A DNA stretch of 64,000 nt. Source: Methanosarcina mazei S-6. Its GTDB lineage: Archaea > Halobacteriota > Methanosarcinia > Methanosarcinales > Methanosarcinaceae. Location of the stretch: positions 3,596,001 through 3,660,000 of the forward strand of contig NZ_CP009512.1 in the NCBI RefSeq assembly GCF_000970205.1. The letters are read 5' to 3'. The position numbers and the translations under genes were made by a program. The notes below the pieces were generated by a model, which saw only the letters and a program-made list of their open reading frames with translations, did not search any database and had not been told where the DNA came from. Positions 9,231-18,653 of the stretch are shown here, one piece after another; the first letter of the stretch is position 1; each line of letters starts with the position of its first letter.

Positions 9231-9365
9231 TTTTGGAATCTGCTTTAGAATCCATTTTGGAATCGGTTTTAGAATCCGTTTTGGAATCGGTTTTAGAATC
9301 CGTTTTGGAATCGGTTTTAGAAATTAGATTTATATTTGCTTTAGAATCTGCTTTAGAATTTGCTT
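9231..9365. repeat. 24-bp tandem repeat array
   Basis: The 24-bp unit, made of TTTTGGAATCGG followed by TTTTAGAATCCG, is repeated nearly four times between 9231 and 9322. Degenerate half-units (GCTTTAGAATYTG) continue to about 9365. The array fills part of the 400-bp spacer between the LysE gene and tfb; no gene is visible there. Confidence 0.9.
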
Positions 9366-9535
9366 AATAAATTCAATTTATATTTATTAAAATTAAAAAA
9401 GATACTCTCTGGAACAGTTTATGAGCACAGCCGCGAATAAAGTTCCATGAAAAAGGGAAGAAAAAGAGGGCACATTCAACCCTCTGTCTGCCTGAAGAAC
9501 ATCAATCAGCCTGGCTGAAAAAAAAGAAGAAAGAT

Positions 9536-10549
9536 TTAGAGGATAATCTCGATATCCAGTTCTTCTGCAAGCTCTTTATACCTGTTCCTGATGGTGACTT
9601 CCGTGACCCCGGCAACATCTGCAACTTCACGCTGAGTCCTGCGCTCTCCGCAAAGAATGGATGCAATGTAAATTGCTGCTGCGGCAACTCCTGTGGGGCC
9701 TCTTCCGCTTGTGAGTTCTTTTTCCGAAGCCTGCCTGAGGATCTCAACGCTCTTGGACTGGACTTCTCCTTTCAGGTTAAGCCCGGAGCAGAACCTTGGG
9801 ACATAGTCGATTGGAGAGGTGGGCATGAGCTTCAAGGCAAGTTCTCTGGAAATAAAACGGTAAGTTCTTCCGATTTCTTTCCTGCTTACCCTGGAAACCT
9901 CTTCGATCTCGTCAAGGGTCCTCGGGACACTGCACTGGCGGCAGGCTGCATATAGTGCTGCTGCGGCTACACCTTCAATGCTTCTTCCACGGATGAGGTT
10001 CTTGTCCACAGCTTTTCTATAGACAACTGCTGCTGTCTCCCTGACAGTCCTCGGAAGACCGAGAGCCGAAGCCATCCTGTCAAGTTCTGAAAGTGCAAAA
10101 GCCAGGTTTCTTTCGGTTGCGTTACTTACACGGATTCTACGCTGCCATTTTCTTAAACGGTAAAGCTGGGCACGGTTTTTGGAGGAGATAGACTTTCCGT
10201 AGGAGTCACGGTTTCTCCAGTCAATCATTGTGGAAAGCCCTTTGTCGTGGATTGTATATGTCATGGGCGCGCCCACACGGGAACGCTTCATGCGCTGATC
10301 GTGATCGAAAGCTCGCCATTCCGGTCCTTCATCAACAAAGTCGGCATCAATGACAAGTCCGCAGTCCCCACACACGAGCTCCGCTCTCTCATAGTCGTGC
10401 ACTAGGTTTCTGCTACCGCATTCTGGACACACGGCCTTTTCATTCTCAACAGTTTGCTCTTTTTGTTTTTCTTTGCGAGCTTTAATCATGGCACGTATTT
10501 TTTCCCTTTCAAGGGTGTCCGAATAGCGAACTCTTTCGACTTCTACCAT
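9536..10549 (-). CDS. tfb: Transcription initiation factor TFB
   Basis: A 337-residue archaeal TFIIB homologue, which recruits RNA polymerase to TBP-bound promoters and contacts the BRE. The N-terminal zinc ribbon has Cys41, Cys44, Cys60 and Cys63 ([15 protein letters not shown]). The B-finger/linker region with EWRAFD follows, then two cyclin folds. The second ends in a helix-turn-helix [20 protein letters not shown] that reads the BRE. Length is normal. It lies downstream of gar1 on the same strand but has its own TATA-like box in the 190-bp gap. Confidence 0.97.
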
Positions 10550-10623
10550 ATTATATCACCTTACAAATTAACATGACCATATGTCTATCCCTGAATTTCA
10601 AGCCTGTACGATATAAATCACAG

Positions 10624-10638
10624 AATATATATAAAAGA
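10624..10638 (-). promoter_or_regulatory. Putative TATA promoter of tfb
   Basis: The minus strand reads CTTTTATATATATTC about 75 bp before the tfb start, giving a leader of about 50 nt. It was judged by position and sequence only. Confidence 0.5.
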
Positions 10639-10739
10639 AGGGAGAAGAAAACTCGCGGCTATGACTAGCGAAAAACTTATAAACGGGTTAAAGTTTAACC
10701 ATAACGAAGGATTAAAATCATTATCGAACGTCAGATATC

Positions 10740-11009
10740 TCACCGAATATAGACCCTCTCATTGACTAGAGCCCGAGTTTCAGAATCAGGAATTCGCTTA
10801 AAGCCCTTCACTAAAAAATATGGATGGTTTACAGGTCCAAAGATACTGGAGATTGTACCAATCCGATTCAGAGCCTTATCAACAACAACAGAATTCAACT
10901 TAGGAAGACTACCTGAGACCTTATCGGGTTTTACCTCATCCCCTCTAATTATCAGGTTTCTAACACCTGACCTGTGCAGCACGGTACCGAGTCGTTTCAT
11001 GTCAGCCAC
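10740..11009 (-). CDS. gar1: H/ACA RNP protein Gar1
   Basis: An 89-residue homologue of Gar1, a component of the H/ACA guide RNP that makes pseudouridine in rRNA together with Cbf5, Nop10 and L7Ae. The single beta-barrel domain shows RLGTVLHRSG, then VVDKALNRIGTISSIFGPV and YFLVKG. Start: GTG at 11009 has GAGG 11 bases upstream, while ATG at 11000 is a shorter option. A gar1-tfb order is common in euryarchaea. Confidence 0.9.
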   Translation of the reverse strand: MADMKRLGTVLHRSGVRNLIIRGDEVKPDKVSGSLPKLNSVVVDKALNRIGTISSIFGPVNHPYFLVKGFKRIPDSETRALVNERVYIR

Positions 11010-11124
11010 GAATAGTTATGCCTCTATACTCAGGGCAGAAATACCCTGGCTTCGAGTGGAATAAAACTATCAGTCTTAAATAAGAAAATATATTATCGAC
11101 TGAAAAGCATATGTAGTCTATGTT

Positions 11125-11140
11125 CATTATATATAAAGAT
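11125..11140 (-). promoter_or_regulatory. Putative TATA promoter of gar1
   Basis: The minus strand reads CTTTATATATAATG about 120 bp before the gar1 GTG, which implies a leader of roughly 90 nt. Confidence 0.45.
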
Positions 11141-11225
11141 ATCGCAAGACGTATATTATACATAGGTTATAACGAAATTAAGGCAGTGAGGTATAAAATA
11201 AAGAGAAAGTGAGACCACAATTAAG

Positions 11226-11345
11226 CTTATATATTAAATGGACATTGCTGGCAACAATCAGATTAAGCTCTGATGATTAGTCAGTAACTGGACTACAATG
11301 ACCTTAATTCGGAGAGGAGAAACACCGTCCAGCTTCTTAAAGTAA
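11226..11345 (+). promoter_or_regulatory. Upstream copy of the ppdK promoter and structured leader
   Basis: A TATA-like CTTATATATTAAATGG is followed by CATTGCTGGCAACAA, a perfect 6-bp hairpin ATCAGA/TCTGAT (11257-11262 and 11269-11274), and GGAGAGGAG before a string resembling the ppdK start (GTCCAGCTTC). It matches, part for part, the leader directly before ppdK 490 bp downstream. The pseudo-start is soon followed by a stop. About 370 bp without a gene lie between the two copies. Also visible is a 15-codon frame from ATG 11298 to 11345, which I do not count as a gene. Confidence 0.6.
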
Positions 11346-11713
11346 GAATTGTATACGTAAATATCTGTAATTGATAAGTCTGCTACAAGAGAAGTTATTT
11401 ATTTTGAGCTGGCTTTTCTCTCCTTGACAACAGACCACTGCTCTAAATATATTAGAACAGTCTCAGGAATAAGAACTAAAATATCAGCACTTAAAGGGAA
11501 AATAAAATTCTCCTATTTTATTTTTATACATAGTTATTTACTATGATTGTTCTTCTGAATTTTACAGTTCACTTTAAGGTACTGTTATTTAGTAATCACA
11601 TGTTTAGCTTAAATTCAGAAATATTTTAAATAGTGAAATTATGAGTAAATAAGATACACAGAGATTAATTAAATTAAGAAATCAAAGAATAAAGTACAGG
11701 GAAGTAAACCACA

Positions 11714-11819
11714 AGTTTATAATAATTAAATAGCCATTGTTGGCAACAACCGGACCTATGGTCTGGAAATAATTGACTTTAGCTCCGATTAATGATCTCG
11801 AATCCAGGGAGGAGAATCA
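11714..11819 (+). promoter_or_regulatory. ppdK promoter and structured leader
   Basis: A TATA-like AAGTTTATAATAATTAAA precedes CATTGTTGGCAACAA. A 7-bp hairpin CCGGACC/GGTCTGG (11750-11756 and 11760-11766) follows, then a strong GGGAGGAG ribosome site before the TTG start. The GGCAACAA box and hairpin position are kept relative to the upstream copy, while the stem sequence differs and still pairs. Confidence 0.6.
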
Positions 11820-14474
11820 TTGTCCAAGTTCGTATATTTTTTTGGAAAAGATGTAACTGATGGAAAAAGTAGTATGAAAGACCTGCTTGGAGGTAAGGGT
11901 GCAAACCTTGCCGAGATGGCAAATCTTGGAGTTCCCGTACCACCAGGTTTTACGATCTCAACTGAAGTCTGTGTTCTTTATTTAAAGGAAGGAAAATATC
12001 CAGAAGAGGTTCTCAGACAGGTAGAAGAGGCGATCGATAAATTAGAAAAATTAAACGGCAAAAAGCTGGGAGATCCCGAAGATCCGCTGCTTGTTTCAGT
12101 AAGATCCGGAGCACGGGTGTCCATGCCAGGAATGATGGACACTGTTCTGAACCTTGGACTTACGGACAAATCCGTAATCGGGCTCGCAAATAAAGTCAAT
12201 GACAAAAGATTCGCTTACGACTGCTACCGAAGATTCATCGCCATGTTTGGGGACGTGGTGCTCGGGGTTGAATTCAGAAAATTCGATTCCTTAATCGACG
12301 ACAAGAAAAAGGAGCTTGGAGTCAAGTCCGACACAGACCTCGATTCAAAAGCTTTACAGGAATTGGCAGAGAGATTCAAGGAAGTAATCAAACTCGAAAA
12401 AGGATTTGAATTCCCACAGGATCCTAAAGTTCAGCTTCAGATGGCAATCAACGCTGTTTTTGATTCATGGAATAACCAGAGAGCCATCACCTACAGGAAG
12501 CTTAACGCTATTGATGACAGCTGGGGCACAGCCGTCAATGTACAGACAATGGTCTACGGTAACAGAGGGAACACCTCAGGTACAGGCGTTGCTTTTACCA
12601 GAAACCCGTCAACAGGTGAAAAGAAGTTTTTCGGAGAATACCTCATCAATGCACAGGGCGAAGATGTAGTTGCAGGAATAAGGACTCCCGACTTTATTGA
12701 TACTCTCGGAAACAAAATTCCTGAAGCCTATGCCCAGCTTGTGGACATCTGCCAGAAACTTGAAGCCCATTTCAAGGACATGCAGGACATAGAGTTCACA
12801 ATCCAGGAAGGAAAACTCTATATGCTGCAGACCAGGACCGGAAAGCGCACAGCTGCTGCCGCAGTAAAGATTGCGACCGAGATGGTGGCAGAAGGACTCA
12901 TAGACAAAGAAACTGCTGTCAAAAGAGTTAATGCTGAACATATTGACCTTCTCCTGCACCCGAGAATTGACCCGAAAGCAAAACTCGAAGTAATAGCAAA
13001 AGGTCTCCCTGCATCACCAGGAGCCGCTGTCGGAAAGGTGGTCTTTACCGCTGAAGATGCAGAAGAGATGGCAGAAAACGGCGAGAAAACAATTCTTGTC
13101 CGTACCGAGACCTCACCTGAAGACATAGGTGGAATGGCAGCTGCACAGGGAGTTCTCACCGTGCGCGGAGGGATGACCTCTCATGCTGCAGTCGTAGGTA
13201 GAGGCATGGGTAAGCCGTGTGTTGTTGGTTGCGGAGAAATCTCAATCGACATGAAGAACGCCCTCTTTATGGTTAACGGTTTCACAATTAAAGAGCACGA
13301 CTACATCACAATTGACGGAAGCGTTGGAAGCGTCATTATCGGAAAAGTAGACCTTATAGACGCAGAAATAAATGAGGACCTGAAAAAGCTCCTTATATGG
13401 GCTGACAAGATAAGGACTCTGGGAGTAAGGACAAACGCTGACAACCCGGCTGACGCAGCCCTCGCCCGCGAGCTCGGAGCAGAAGGTATCGGGCTTTGCA
13501 GGACAGAGCACATGTTCTTTGGCGAAGACAGGATCCCTGCAGTAAGGGAGATGATCATGGCCGAAGATGAAAAATCAAGGAAGAAAGCTCTCAAGAAACT
13601 GCTCCCAATGCAGAAAGAAGACTTCCTTGGAATCTTCCGCAGTATGGAAGGCCTGCCCGTAACCATCAGACTCCTTGACCCGCCTCTCCACGAATTCCTC
13701 CCGGACAAAGAAGAACTTGACGCAAAACTTAGAGAACTTGAAACATCGGGAGACTGCGGAAAGATCGATGGTGTAAAGAAAGTAATCCAGCGTGTAGTTT
13801 CACTTAAGGAACTCAACCCAATGCTCGGCCACAGGGGATGCAGGCTCGGAATTACCTATCCTGAAATATACAACATGCAGGTGCGTGCAATCATGGAGGC
13901 AGCCTGTGAACTTACTGCCGAGGGAATGGAAGTAGTTCCTGAAATCATGATTCCGCTTGTGGGCATTGTAAAAGAGCTCTCCCTCTCCAGAGAGGAAGTA
14001 TGCAAGACTGCAGAAGCCGTAATGGCTGAGAAGGGCATGAAGATCGACTACAAGGTAGGGACCATGATCGAACTGCCCAGGGCTGCAATCGTCGCAGACC
14101 AGATCGCAAAAGAAGCTGACTTCTTCTCCTTCGGGACAAACGACCTGACACAGACAACCTTCGGGTTCAGCAGGGACGATGTGTCCAAGTTCGTGCCTAT
14201 TTACCAGAAGGCAGGCATCCTTGAACACGACCCCTTTGCAGTCCTTGACCAGGAAGGCGTTGGCGAGATCATGAAGATAGGTATCTCAAAAGGCCGCTCC
14301 GTTAAACCCAAACTCAAGATGGGAATCTGTGGAGAACACGGAGGAGAGCCGAAATCCATTGCTTTTGCTCACGAAATAGGTATTGACTATGTGAGCTGCT
14401 CCCCTTACAGAGTGCCCATTGCAAGGCTTGTGGCTGCTCAGAGCACAATGGAAATGAGAGACGCAAAAAAATAA
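11820..14474 (+). CDS. ppdK: Pyruvate phosphate dikinase
   Basis: A full-length 884-residue enzyme interconverting pyruvate + ATP + Pi with phosphoenolpyruvate + AMP + PPi, an entry to gluconeogenesis in methanogens. The N-terminal ATP-grasp domain starts with GGKGANLAEMANLGVPVPPG. The phosphohistidine is His455 in GGMTSHAAVVGRGMGKP. The C-terminal TIM barrel carries GLCRTEHMFF and the catalytic Cys837 in MGICGEHGGEP. The start is TTG, decided by the GGGAGGAG site ending about six bases upstream. A duplicated leader suggests regulated expression. A hairpin terminator follows. Confidence 0.98.
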   Translation: MSKFVYFFGKDVTDGKSSMKDLLGGKGANLAEMANLGVPVPPGFTISTEVCVLYLKEGKYPEEVLRQVEEAIDKLEKLNGKKLGDPEDPLLVSVRSGARVSMPGMMDTVLNLGLTDKSVIGLANKVNDKRFAYDCYRRFIAMFGDVVLGVEFRKFDSLIDDKKKELGVKSDTDLDSKALQELAERFKEVIKLEKGFEFPQDPKVQLQMAINAVFDSWNNQRAITYRKLNAIDDSWGTAVNVQTMVYGNRGNTSGTGVAFTRNPSTGEKKFFGEYLINAQGEDVVAGIRTPDFIDTLGNKIPEAYAQLVDICQKLEAHFKDMQDIEFTIQEGKLYMLQTRTGKRTAAAAVKIATEMVAEGLIDKETAVKRVNAEHIDLLLHPRIDPKAKLEVIAKGLPASPGAAVGKVVFTAEDAEEMAENGEKTILVRTETSPEDIGGMAAAQGVLTVRGGMTSHAAVVGRGMGKPCVVGCGEISIDMKNALFMVNGFTIKEHDYITIDGSVGSVIIGKVDLIDAEINEDLKKLLIWADKIRTLGVRTNADNPADAALARELGAEGIGLCRTEHMFFGEDRIPAVREMIMAEDEKSRKKALKKLLPMQKEDFLGIFRSMEGLPVTIRLLDPPLHEFLPDKEELDAKLRELETSGDCGKIDGVKKVIQRVVSLKELNPMLGHRGCRLGITYPEIYNMQVRAIMEAACELTAEGMEVVPEIMIPLVGIVKELSLSREEVCKTAEAVMAEKGMKIDYKVGTMIELPRAAIVADQIAKEADFFSFGTNDLTQTTFGFSRDDVSKFVPIYQKAGILEHDPFAVLDQEGVGEIMKIGISKGRSVKPKLKMGICGEHGGEPKSIAFAHEIGIDYVSCSPYRVPIARLVAAQSTMEMRDAKK

Positions 14475-14495
14475 AGAAACTGAAATTTGAATTCC

Positions 14496-14528
14496 GGCAG
14501 GACTAAATCCTGCCTTCAACCTCTTTTT
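14496..14528 (+). terminator. Hairpin terminator after ppdK
   Basis: A perfect 7-bp stem GGCAGGA/TCCTGCC with loop CTAAA starts 21 bp after the ppdK stop and is followed by a T-rich tract ending in TTTTTT. The next 400 bp to the insertion element hold no gene I can see. Confidence 0.6.
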
Positions 14529-15010
14529 TAAAAAAGTTACTTTCTTGAGCGGAGCAAATCTATCTGTCGATCCGGATTTGAAAAGCTCGAAATGTCCTGA
14601 TCCAAAAACCTCTCATCAAAAGGACATCTGCCATTGATCAATCCTATATTCGGCATGTCGGCATTAAATTCTGAGAATTTTTACTGATAGTGTTTTTCGA
14701 ACATTACACAAATATGTGTTGTGTTTGAAACTGGTTAACATATAACCAAAATCTCACGACATATATAAACAATGAACCATTTTTGCAATAATGTTTTGTA
14801 TCAGGGATAATGTGTTTCCCAGCAAAAACGTTATCAGTAAAAATGTTACGAAAAAAACAAGTTACCTGCCGAAAGCAGGATCAATTGAATGCAAAAGTGA
14901 TTGTTACTGATAAAAAAGCTTGAGACAAAAGCAAAAATCAAATTGCGGGCGGCCACCCCACCCTAAAGGATGGGGTATGCTTCGGGCCGCCCGCCCGGTT
15001 GTTCTGGTAG

Positions 15011-15475
15011 TTAGAAATCATCAAGTTTTCTTTGCTCGGATCTCATGAATCTATACAATTGAGACTCTTCACTCGGTTTTCCTTGCGATTCTTTAATGTA
15101 ATGCTTAATTGTATCAGCAGTTACGTTTCCAACGGATCGATAGAACTTTCCATTTGACCATAGACTTCCACCCCAATACTGTTTTTTAAGATCAGGATGG
15201 AGCTTGAACAGTCTGTAAGAACTGCCTCCTTTCAAATATTGAATTACCTCTGACAGAGAATTACTTGGATGGAATTCCAGAAACAAGTGAACATGATTGT
15301 CTACTACTTCCATTGCATGTATTTTGTAGCCATTTTTAGTGCAAATGTTACTGAAAATTAACTCGGAATCTTTTTTAATTCGCTTATTGTAGAATATACT
15401 GTATCGATACTTAGGCACCAACACGATGTGGTAGGTAATCTGACCATAGCCATGGCTAAAACTGTGTAATTCCAA
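15011..15475 (-). CDS. tnpA: IS200-type Y1 transposase TnpA
   Basis: A 154-residue HUH single-strand transposase. The metal-binding HUH motif is in VVDNHVHLFLEF (about residues 58-69), and the nucleophile tyrosine is in TIKHYIKESQ (about 125). The ITYHIVLVPKYRY N-terminus is characteristic of the family. Length and motifs are intact, so the enzyme could be active. A strong hairpin lies 15 bp before the start codon. Confidence 0.92.
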   Translation of the reverse strand: MELHSFSHGYGQITYHIVLVPKYRYSIFYNKRIKKDSELIFSNICTKNGYKIHAMEVVDNHVHLFLEFHPSNSLSEVIQYLKGGSSYRLFKLHPDLKKQYWGGSLWSNGKFYRSVGNVTADTIKHYIKESQGKPSEESQLYRFMRSEQRKLDDF

Positions 15476-15489
15476 CTAATATCACATCC

Positions 15490-15521
15490 TAGCCATAGAT
15501 GGCTGGCACCATCTGTGGCTA
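15490..15521 (-). promoter_or_regulatory. Hairpin upstream of tnpA start
   Basis: A 13-bp stem TAGCCATAGATGG/CCATCTGTGGCTA with one G-T pair and a 6-nt loop ends 15 bp before the transposase ATG. IS200 elements often hold tnpA translation low with a 5' hairpin; this one could do so or could be an inner end-recognition hairpin. Confidence 0.6.
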
Positions 15522-15959
15522 TGGTGCCAAAAACAAGCTTATTTTACAAAAAAAGTAAGGATTTAGATATTTAAGGTGGAAAACGAAGAGGCGAGGGTTC
15601 ACTTCATCCCCGACCTAAAGGACGGGGTATTCGTGACCCTCTGCGCTCCCGTAGTAATTAATGAAGAACACAATTAATGAAGAACACTCTTGTAAATATG
15701 ACTGATAACATACTCGTTCGGCAGTATGTTATGACTTGATAAGGATTAATTGAAGTGTTAACATAAATGACTCGATATAATGATTTTATATTTTATATAT
15801 CAATGCTCGAACACACGTCAAGGCAACATACTGTATTTATACCTTCTATCCAGACCATCAAACAATTACAGATTAAGAAATAGTTACAGACTTGATAGAA
15901 TTATGACAAACAGATAGTTTAATGGAATTGAGAGAAGATTTATAAAGAATTAAGTAAGA

Positions 15960-16104
15960 GGAATTTATGGAGTTCAAATGTTCTTTCCAGATTCAGCCGA
16001 ACTCCCTAAATATGCCCTGTTAGGCATGGTTAGGTTAGCTCTGCGTATATTTAAGCTTGCCTGATTTTGCTCTCCTAGGGTAAAACAACTTAGGAGTTAG
16101 ACAA
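15960..16104 (+). promoter_or_regulatory. Structured 5' leader (instance 1 of 5)
   Basis: The leader starts about 25 bp after a TATA-like ATTTATAAAG. It contains stem GGAGTTC/GAACTCC (15969-15975 with 15999-16005), a second stem ATGCC/GGCAT (16012-16016 with 16023-16027), the stretch TTAAGCTTGCC, and CTCCTA pairing with the ribosome site TAGGAG just before the ATG. The order and spacing match the leaders at 49.6, 56.9, 62.1 and 63.9 kb, although the stem sequence differs. Confidence 0.6.
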
Positions 16105-16968
16105 ATGATTAAGAACAAAGTTATGATAGCCCTTCTTTTGGCCATGCTGGCTGGTATAACATTGATACCATCTGTGAGCGCGAGTGAAAACAATGAAATC
16201 AATGCAGAAGTGAATATGGATGATGCCCTCACTACAGAAGAAAAGATAATTAGTAGTATTCCTTCGAATCAAAACTCTGTAGAAAATATTACAAAAGCTA
16301 AAGAACTTTTAGAAAAAGTTAAAGCACAAAATATACAGGAAATTTCTGATTCAGTAAATAAATCTACAAGTGGAACACAAATAAAATCAGCAACCACTGT
16401 TACCCTAGGAACGGATAAAACACTTACTACTGCAGACATAGGAAACTCTGGAACCTCAACTTCGGGAGCAGTACCTAATTTTAAAGATGCTGACTATTCT
16501 ACAAGTTATAGACGAGCTAGAGCATCGGTATTAATCGGCCCGGGAGGATACGGAACTGGTGGTGCTTGGGCATGGGTTGGAAAATCTATTTATGTGTCAG
16601 GTTCTGGCTCCCGATCAGCAAATATTAGAATGGCTGGGAACATAAAAGGTGAAACCAGCGCTTTCGCTGGTGGACAAAGTAATACAGATATAAATTTAAT
16701 AGTAAAAGACACAACAACAGGAACTTCATACACTACTTCGATATACAGCCAATCAGCTGGAGGAGTGGGGGATTATATTGTCGATGAAAGTTTTAATGAT
16801 GGAATTTCGGTAACTCTACAAGCGGGTCACTATTATAATATATACGTCTCAGTAGATGGGAGTACTGCAGTTTATTATGCAGGTGAAGCAGGATCTGATT
16901 TCGGCCCAGGGGACGGCGACGATGGAGGGCAAAAAGTCAGTTATTCTTCGATAGTAATTGATTTTTAA
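16105..16968 (+). CDS. Secreted protein of unknown function
   Basis: A 287-residue protein with a clear signal peptide (MIKNKVMIALLLAMLAG, then TLIPSVSASE, with cleavage after about residue 27). An acidic, coiled-coil-prone stretch (about 40-85) follows, then a Ser/Gly/Thr-rich domain that looks like a beta-sandwich. I do not recognise the family. Cysteines are absent, and a GPGDGDDGGQK turn lies near the C-terminus. It is preceded by the structured leader shared with genes of the 48-64 kb array. A small membrane protein gene follows 320 bp later; the gap shows nothing else. Confidence 0.8.
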   Translation: MIKNKVMIALLLAMLAGITLIPSVSASENNEINAEVNMDDALTTEEKIISSIPSNQNSVENITKAKELLEKVKAQNIQEISDSVNKSTSGTQIKSATTVTLGTDKTLTTADIGNSGTSTSGAVPNFKDADYSTSYRRARASVLIGPGGYGTGGAWAWVGKSIYVSGSGSRSANIRMAGNIKGETSAFAGGQSNTDINLIVKDTTTGTSYTTSIYSQSAGGVGDYIVDESFNDGISVTLQAGHYYNIYVSVDGSTAVYYAGEAGSDFGPGDGDDGGQKVSYSSIVIDF

Positions 16969-17290
16969 TAGCTCAGCACTCTAAAAATAGAGCAGTCTCT
17001 GAACTATAAGCTTTCTCAGTAGTACGGAATTGCAAATTTCAGATTTCGTATTACAAGATATAATTTTTTGATTTTACAAATGTTTAAAATATAATACCAA
17101 TATCAAAACATATCCATAAGAAAGCTGCTCCTAAAACCTGCGATTAAGTTTCAAATCTTGATTTTTAACAATCAATTGATTTTCTGAGTAGGAAAAATAG
17201 TTCTTAAGCCCCGGTGATGTGAAAATAAATTAGTTTTGGATGAACTCGAAAACAAAATTGTAAGCACCATAAATCGCTGTTCTTGTAGAC

Positions 17291-17560
17291 ATGGTTGATA
17301 AAATGAATGAACGCAGAAATGAAATATTAATAAAAATTATTCGATATGCTATTGCTGTTCCCTTTTTTTCTGGAGGAATAGTATTTATCTCTCAAGAAAA
17401 AATTCTCCCTGGTATACTCTCGATTTTGATCGGCATTATACTAACTCCTGCAATCGCAGATCCCATTGAAAGTAAATTGAATTTTTTATCGCTCAGTTTT
17501 CTCAGATTTATAGTTATACTTCTTCTATTAATGGCGATCAGTGCCACACTTTCACTGTAA
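17291..17560 (+). CDS. Small membrane protein of unknown function
   Basis: An 89-residue protein with a charged N-terminus (MNERRNEILIK) and three hydrophobic segments (about 16-34, 38-54 and 68-88). The family is not recognised. No strong ribosome site is visible; starts at 17291 and 17303 are both possible. It lies downstream of the secreted protein gene on the same strand and could be functionally linked, but that is only a positional guess. Confidence 0.5.
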   Translation: MVDKMNERRNEILIKIIRYAIAVPFFSGGIVFISQEKILPGILSILIGIILTPAIADPIESKLNFLSLSFLRFIVILLLLMAISATLSL

Positions 17561-17652
17561 CAAAGCTACTTTAATCGTTAAATCAAAAGAAAATACAAAA
17601 AAAAGGGGATCAAAAAGAAATCGAAATGTAGATGAGCAAAATTAGCCCATCT

Positions 17653-18618
17653 TTAGTATTCTCGTGAGATCATATAGTCAGCAATCTGCAGGAGAAGGGT
17701 TTTTTCAGGACAGTCCCTGAGGACATCCAGTTTTTCTTTGCCTTCTTCTATATATGAAATTGCAAGGTTTTTCACATAATCGAGAGACCCGCATTCTGTA
17801 AGAGTCCTGACTGCCGCTTCGGTCTCTTCGAGAGTTGCTTCACCTTTTCCGAAAATATCCAGCTTCACGCCTTTCTCGAAAGCATTTATGACAATAAGGG
17901 TGTATTTTCCTTCCATAAGGTCGCTGCCCCTTACCTTTCCAAGAACTTCTTCAGGTGCGGTCATATCAAGGACGTCATCATACATCTGGAAGCCTATTCC
18001 TATGAGGCGTCCGTACTCGGATAAAGCCTCGGCAACTTCGTCAGAAGCCCCTCCTAAAAGGGCGCCGATTTTGGCTGCGGCTGCATAGAGGACAGAGGTC
18101 TTCTTTTCCACCATCTCAAGGTACTCGGATTCAGTAACCTTTTTCCGGGTTTCGAAATCCATATCGAGCCACTGGCCTTCGCAGATTTCGGTGCAGGTCT
18201 TTGAAAGGACATCCATGCACTTTAAAACCCTCACAGGCTCGTTTTCGACTTTTGAGAGGATTTCGAAGGCTTTGGAATAAAGGGTGTCGCCGGCAAGAAT
18301 TGCTCCGGCTTCTCCCCATTTTACGTGAACTGCAGGCATTCCCCTGCGGATATCATCCCTATCCATAATGTCGTCATGGATCAGAGTGAAATTGTGCACA
18401 AGTTCCACCGCGACTGCTGCGGGCAAAACAGACCTGAGATTGGAACCGACAGCTTCAGCAGCCAGGATGAGGACTGCCGGACGAAGGCGCTTCCCACCGG
18501 CGTCCACGAGGTAACGGGAAGCTTTATACAGCTCTTCAGGCCGGGTTACCGGAAGCAATTCGTCGATTGCAGCATCAACATGGGAACTTCGATTTTTAAT
18601 TTCATCAACAAGCGTCAT
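17653..18618 (-). CDS. idsA: Isoprenyl (geranylgeranyl/farnesyl) diphosphate synthase
   Basis: A trans-prenyl diphosphate synthase of about 321 residues, which condenses IPP with allylic diphosphates to make the C20 (or C15) precursor of archaeal ether lipids. The first aspartate-rich motif is HDDIMDRDDIRRG (about residue 87), and the second is QMYDDVLDMTA (about 212). Product length depends on residues before the first motif and is not settled here. Several clustered start codons exist; ATG 18618 is favoured by the preceding GTGAT. It lies 35 bp downstream of RNase J in the same operon. Confidence 0.92.
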   Translation of the reverse strand: MTLVDEIKNRSSHVDAAIDELLPVTRPEELYKASRYLVDAGGKRLRPAVLILAAEAVGSNLRSVLPAAVAVELVHNFTLIHDDIMDRDDIRRGMPAVHVKWGEAGAILAGDTLYSKAFEILSKVENEPVRVLKCMDVLSKTCTEICEGQWLDMDFETRKKVTESEYLEMVEKKTSVLYAAAAKIGALLGGASDEVAEALSEYGRLIGIGFQMYDDVLDMTAPEEVLGKVRGSDLMEGKYTLIVINAFEKGVKLDIFGKGEATLEETEAAVRTLTECGSLDYVKNLAISYIEEGKEKLDVLRDCPEKTLLLQIADYMISREY

Positions 18619-18653
18619 AAGCATCACAAGAACACGGGATTTTCATTATAGAG

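Larger units (their letters stand above)
14941..15645 (-). mobile_element. IS200/IS605-type insertion sequence, tnpA only
   Basis: A single transposase gene lies between two subterminal hairpins that share the core CCTAAAGGAYGGGGTAT. The left one has a 10-bp GC-rich outer stem (14945-14954 with 14985-14994); the right one has GAGGGTTCAC/GTGACCCTC (15593-15602 with 15633-15641). No tnpB is present. Exact ends are uncertain because this family makes no target duplication. By family, TnpA would move a single-stranded copy by recognising such hairpins. Confidence 0.8.

Noticed and set aside
14941-15000. GC-rich hairpin as a small RNA gene or CRISPR-like repeat
   Set aside because: The same core occurs at the other side of the transposase gene, so it is an end of the insertion element. 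No CRISPR array occurs in the window.
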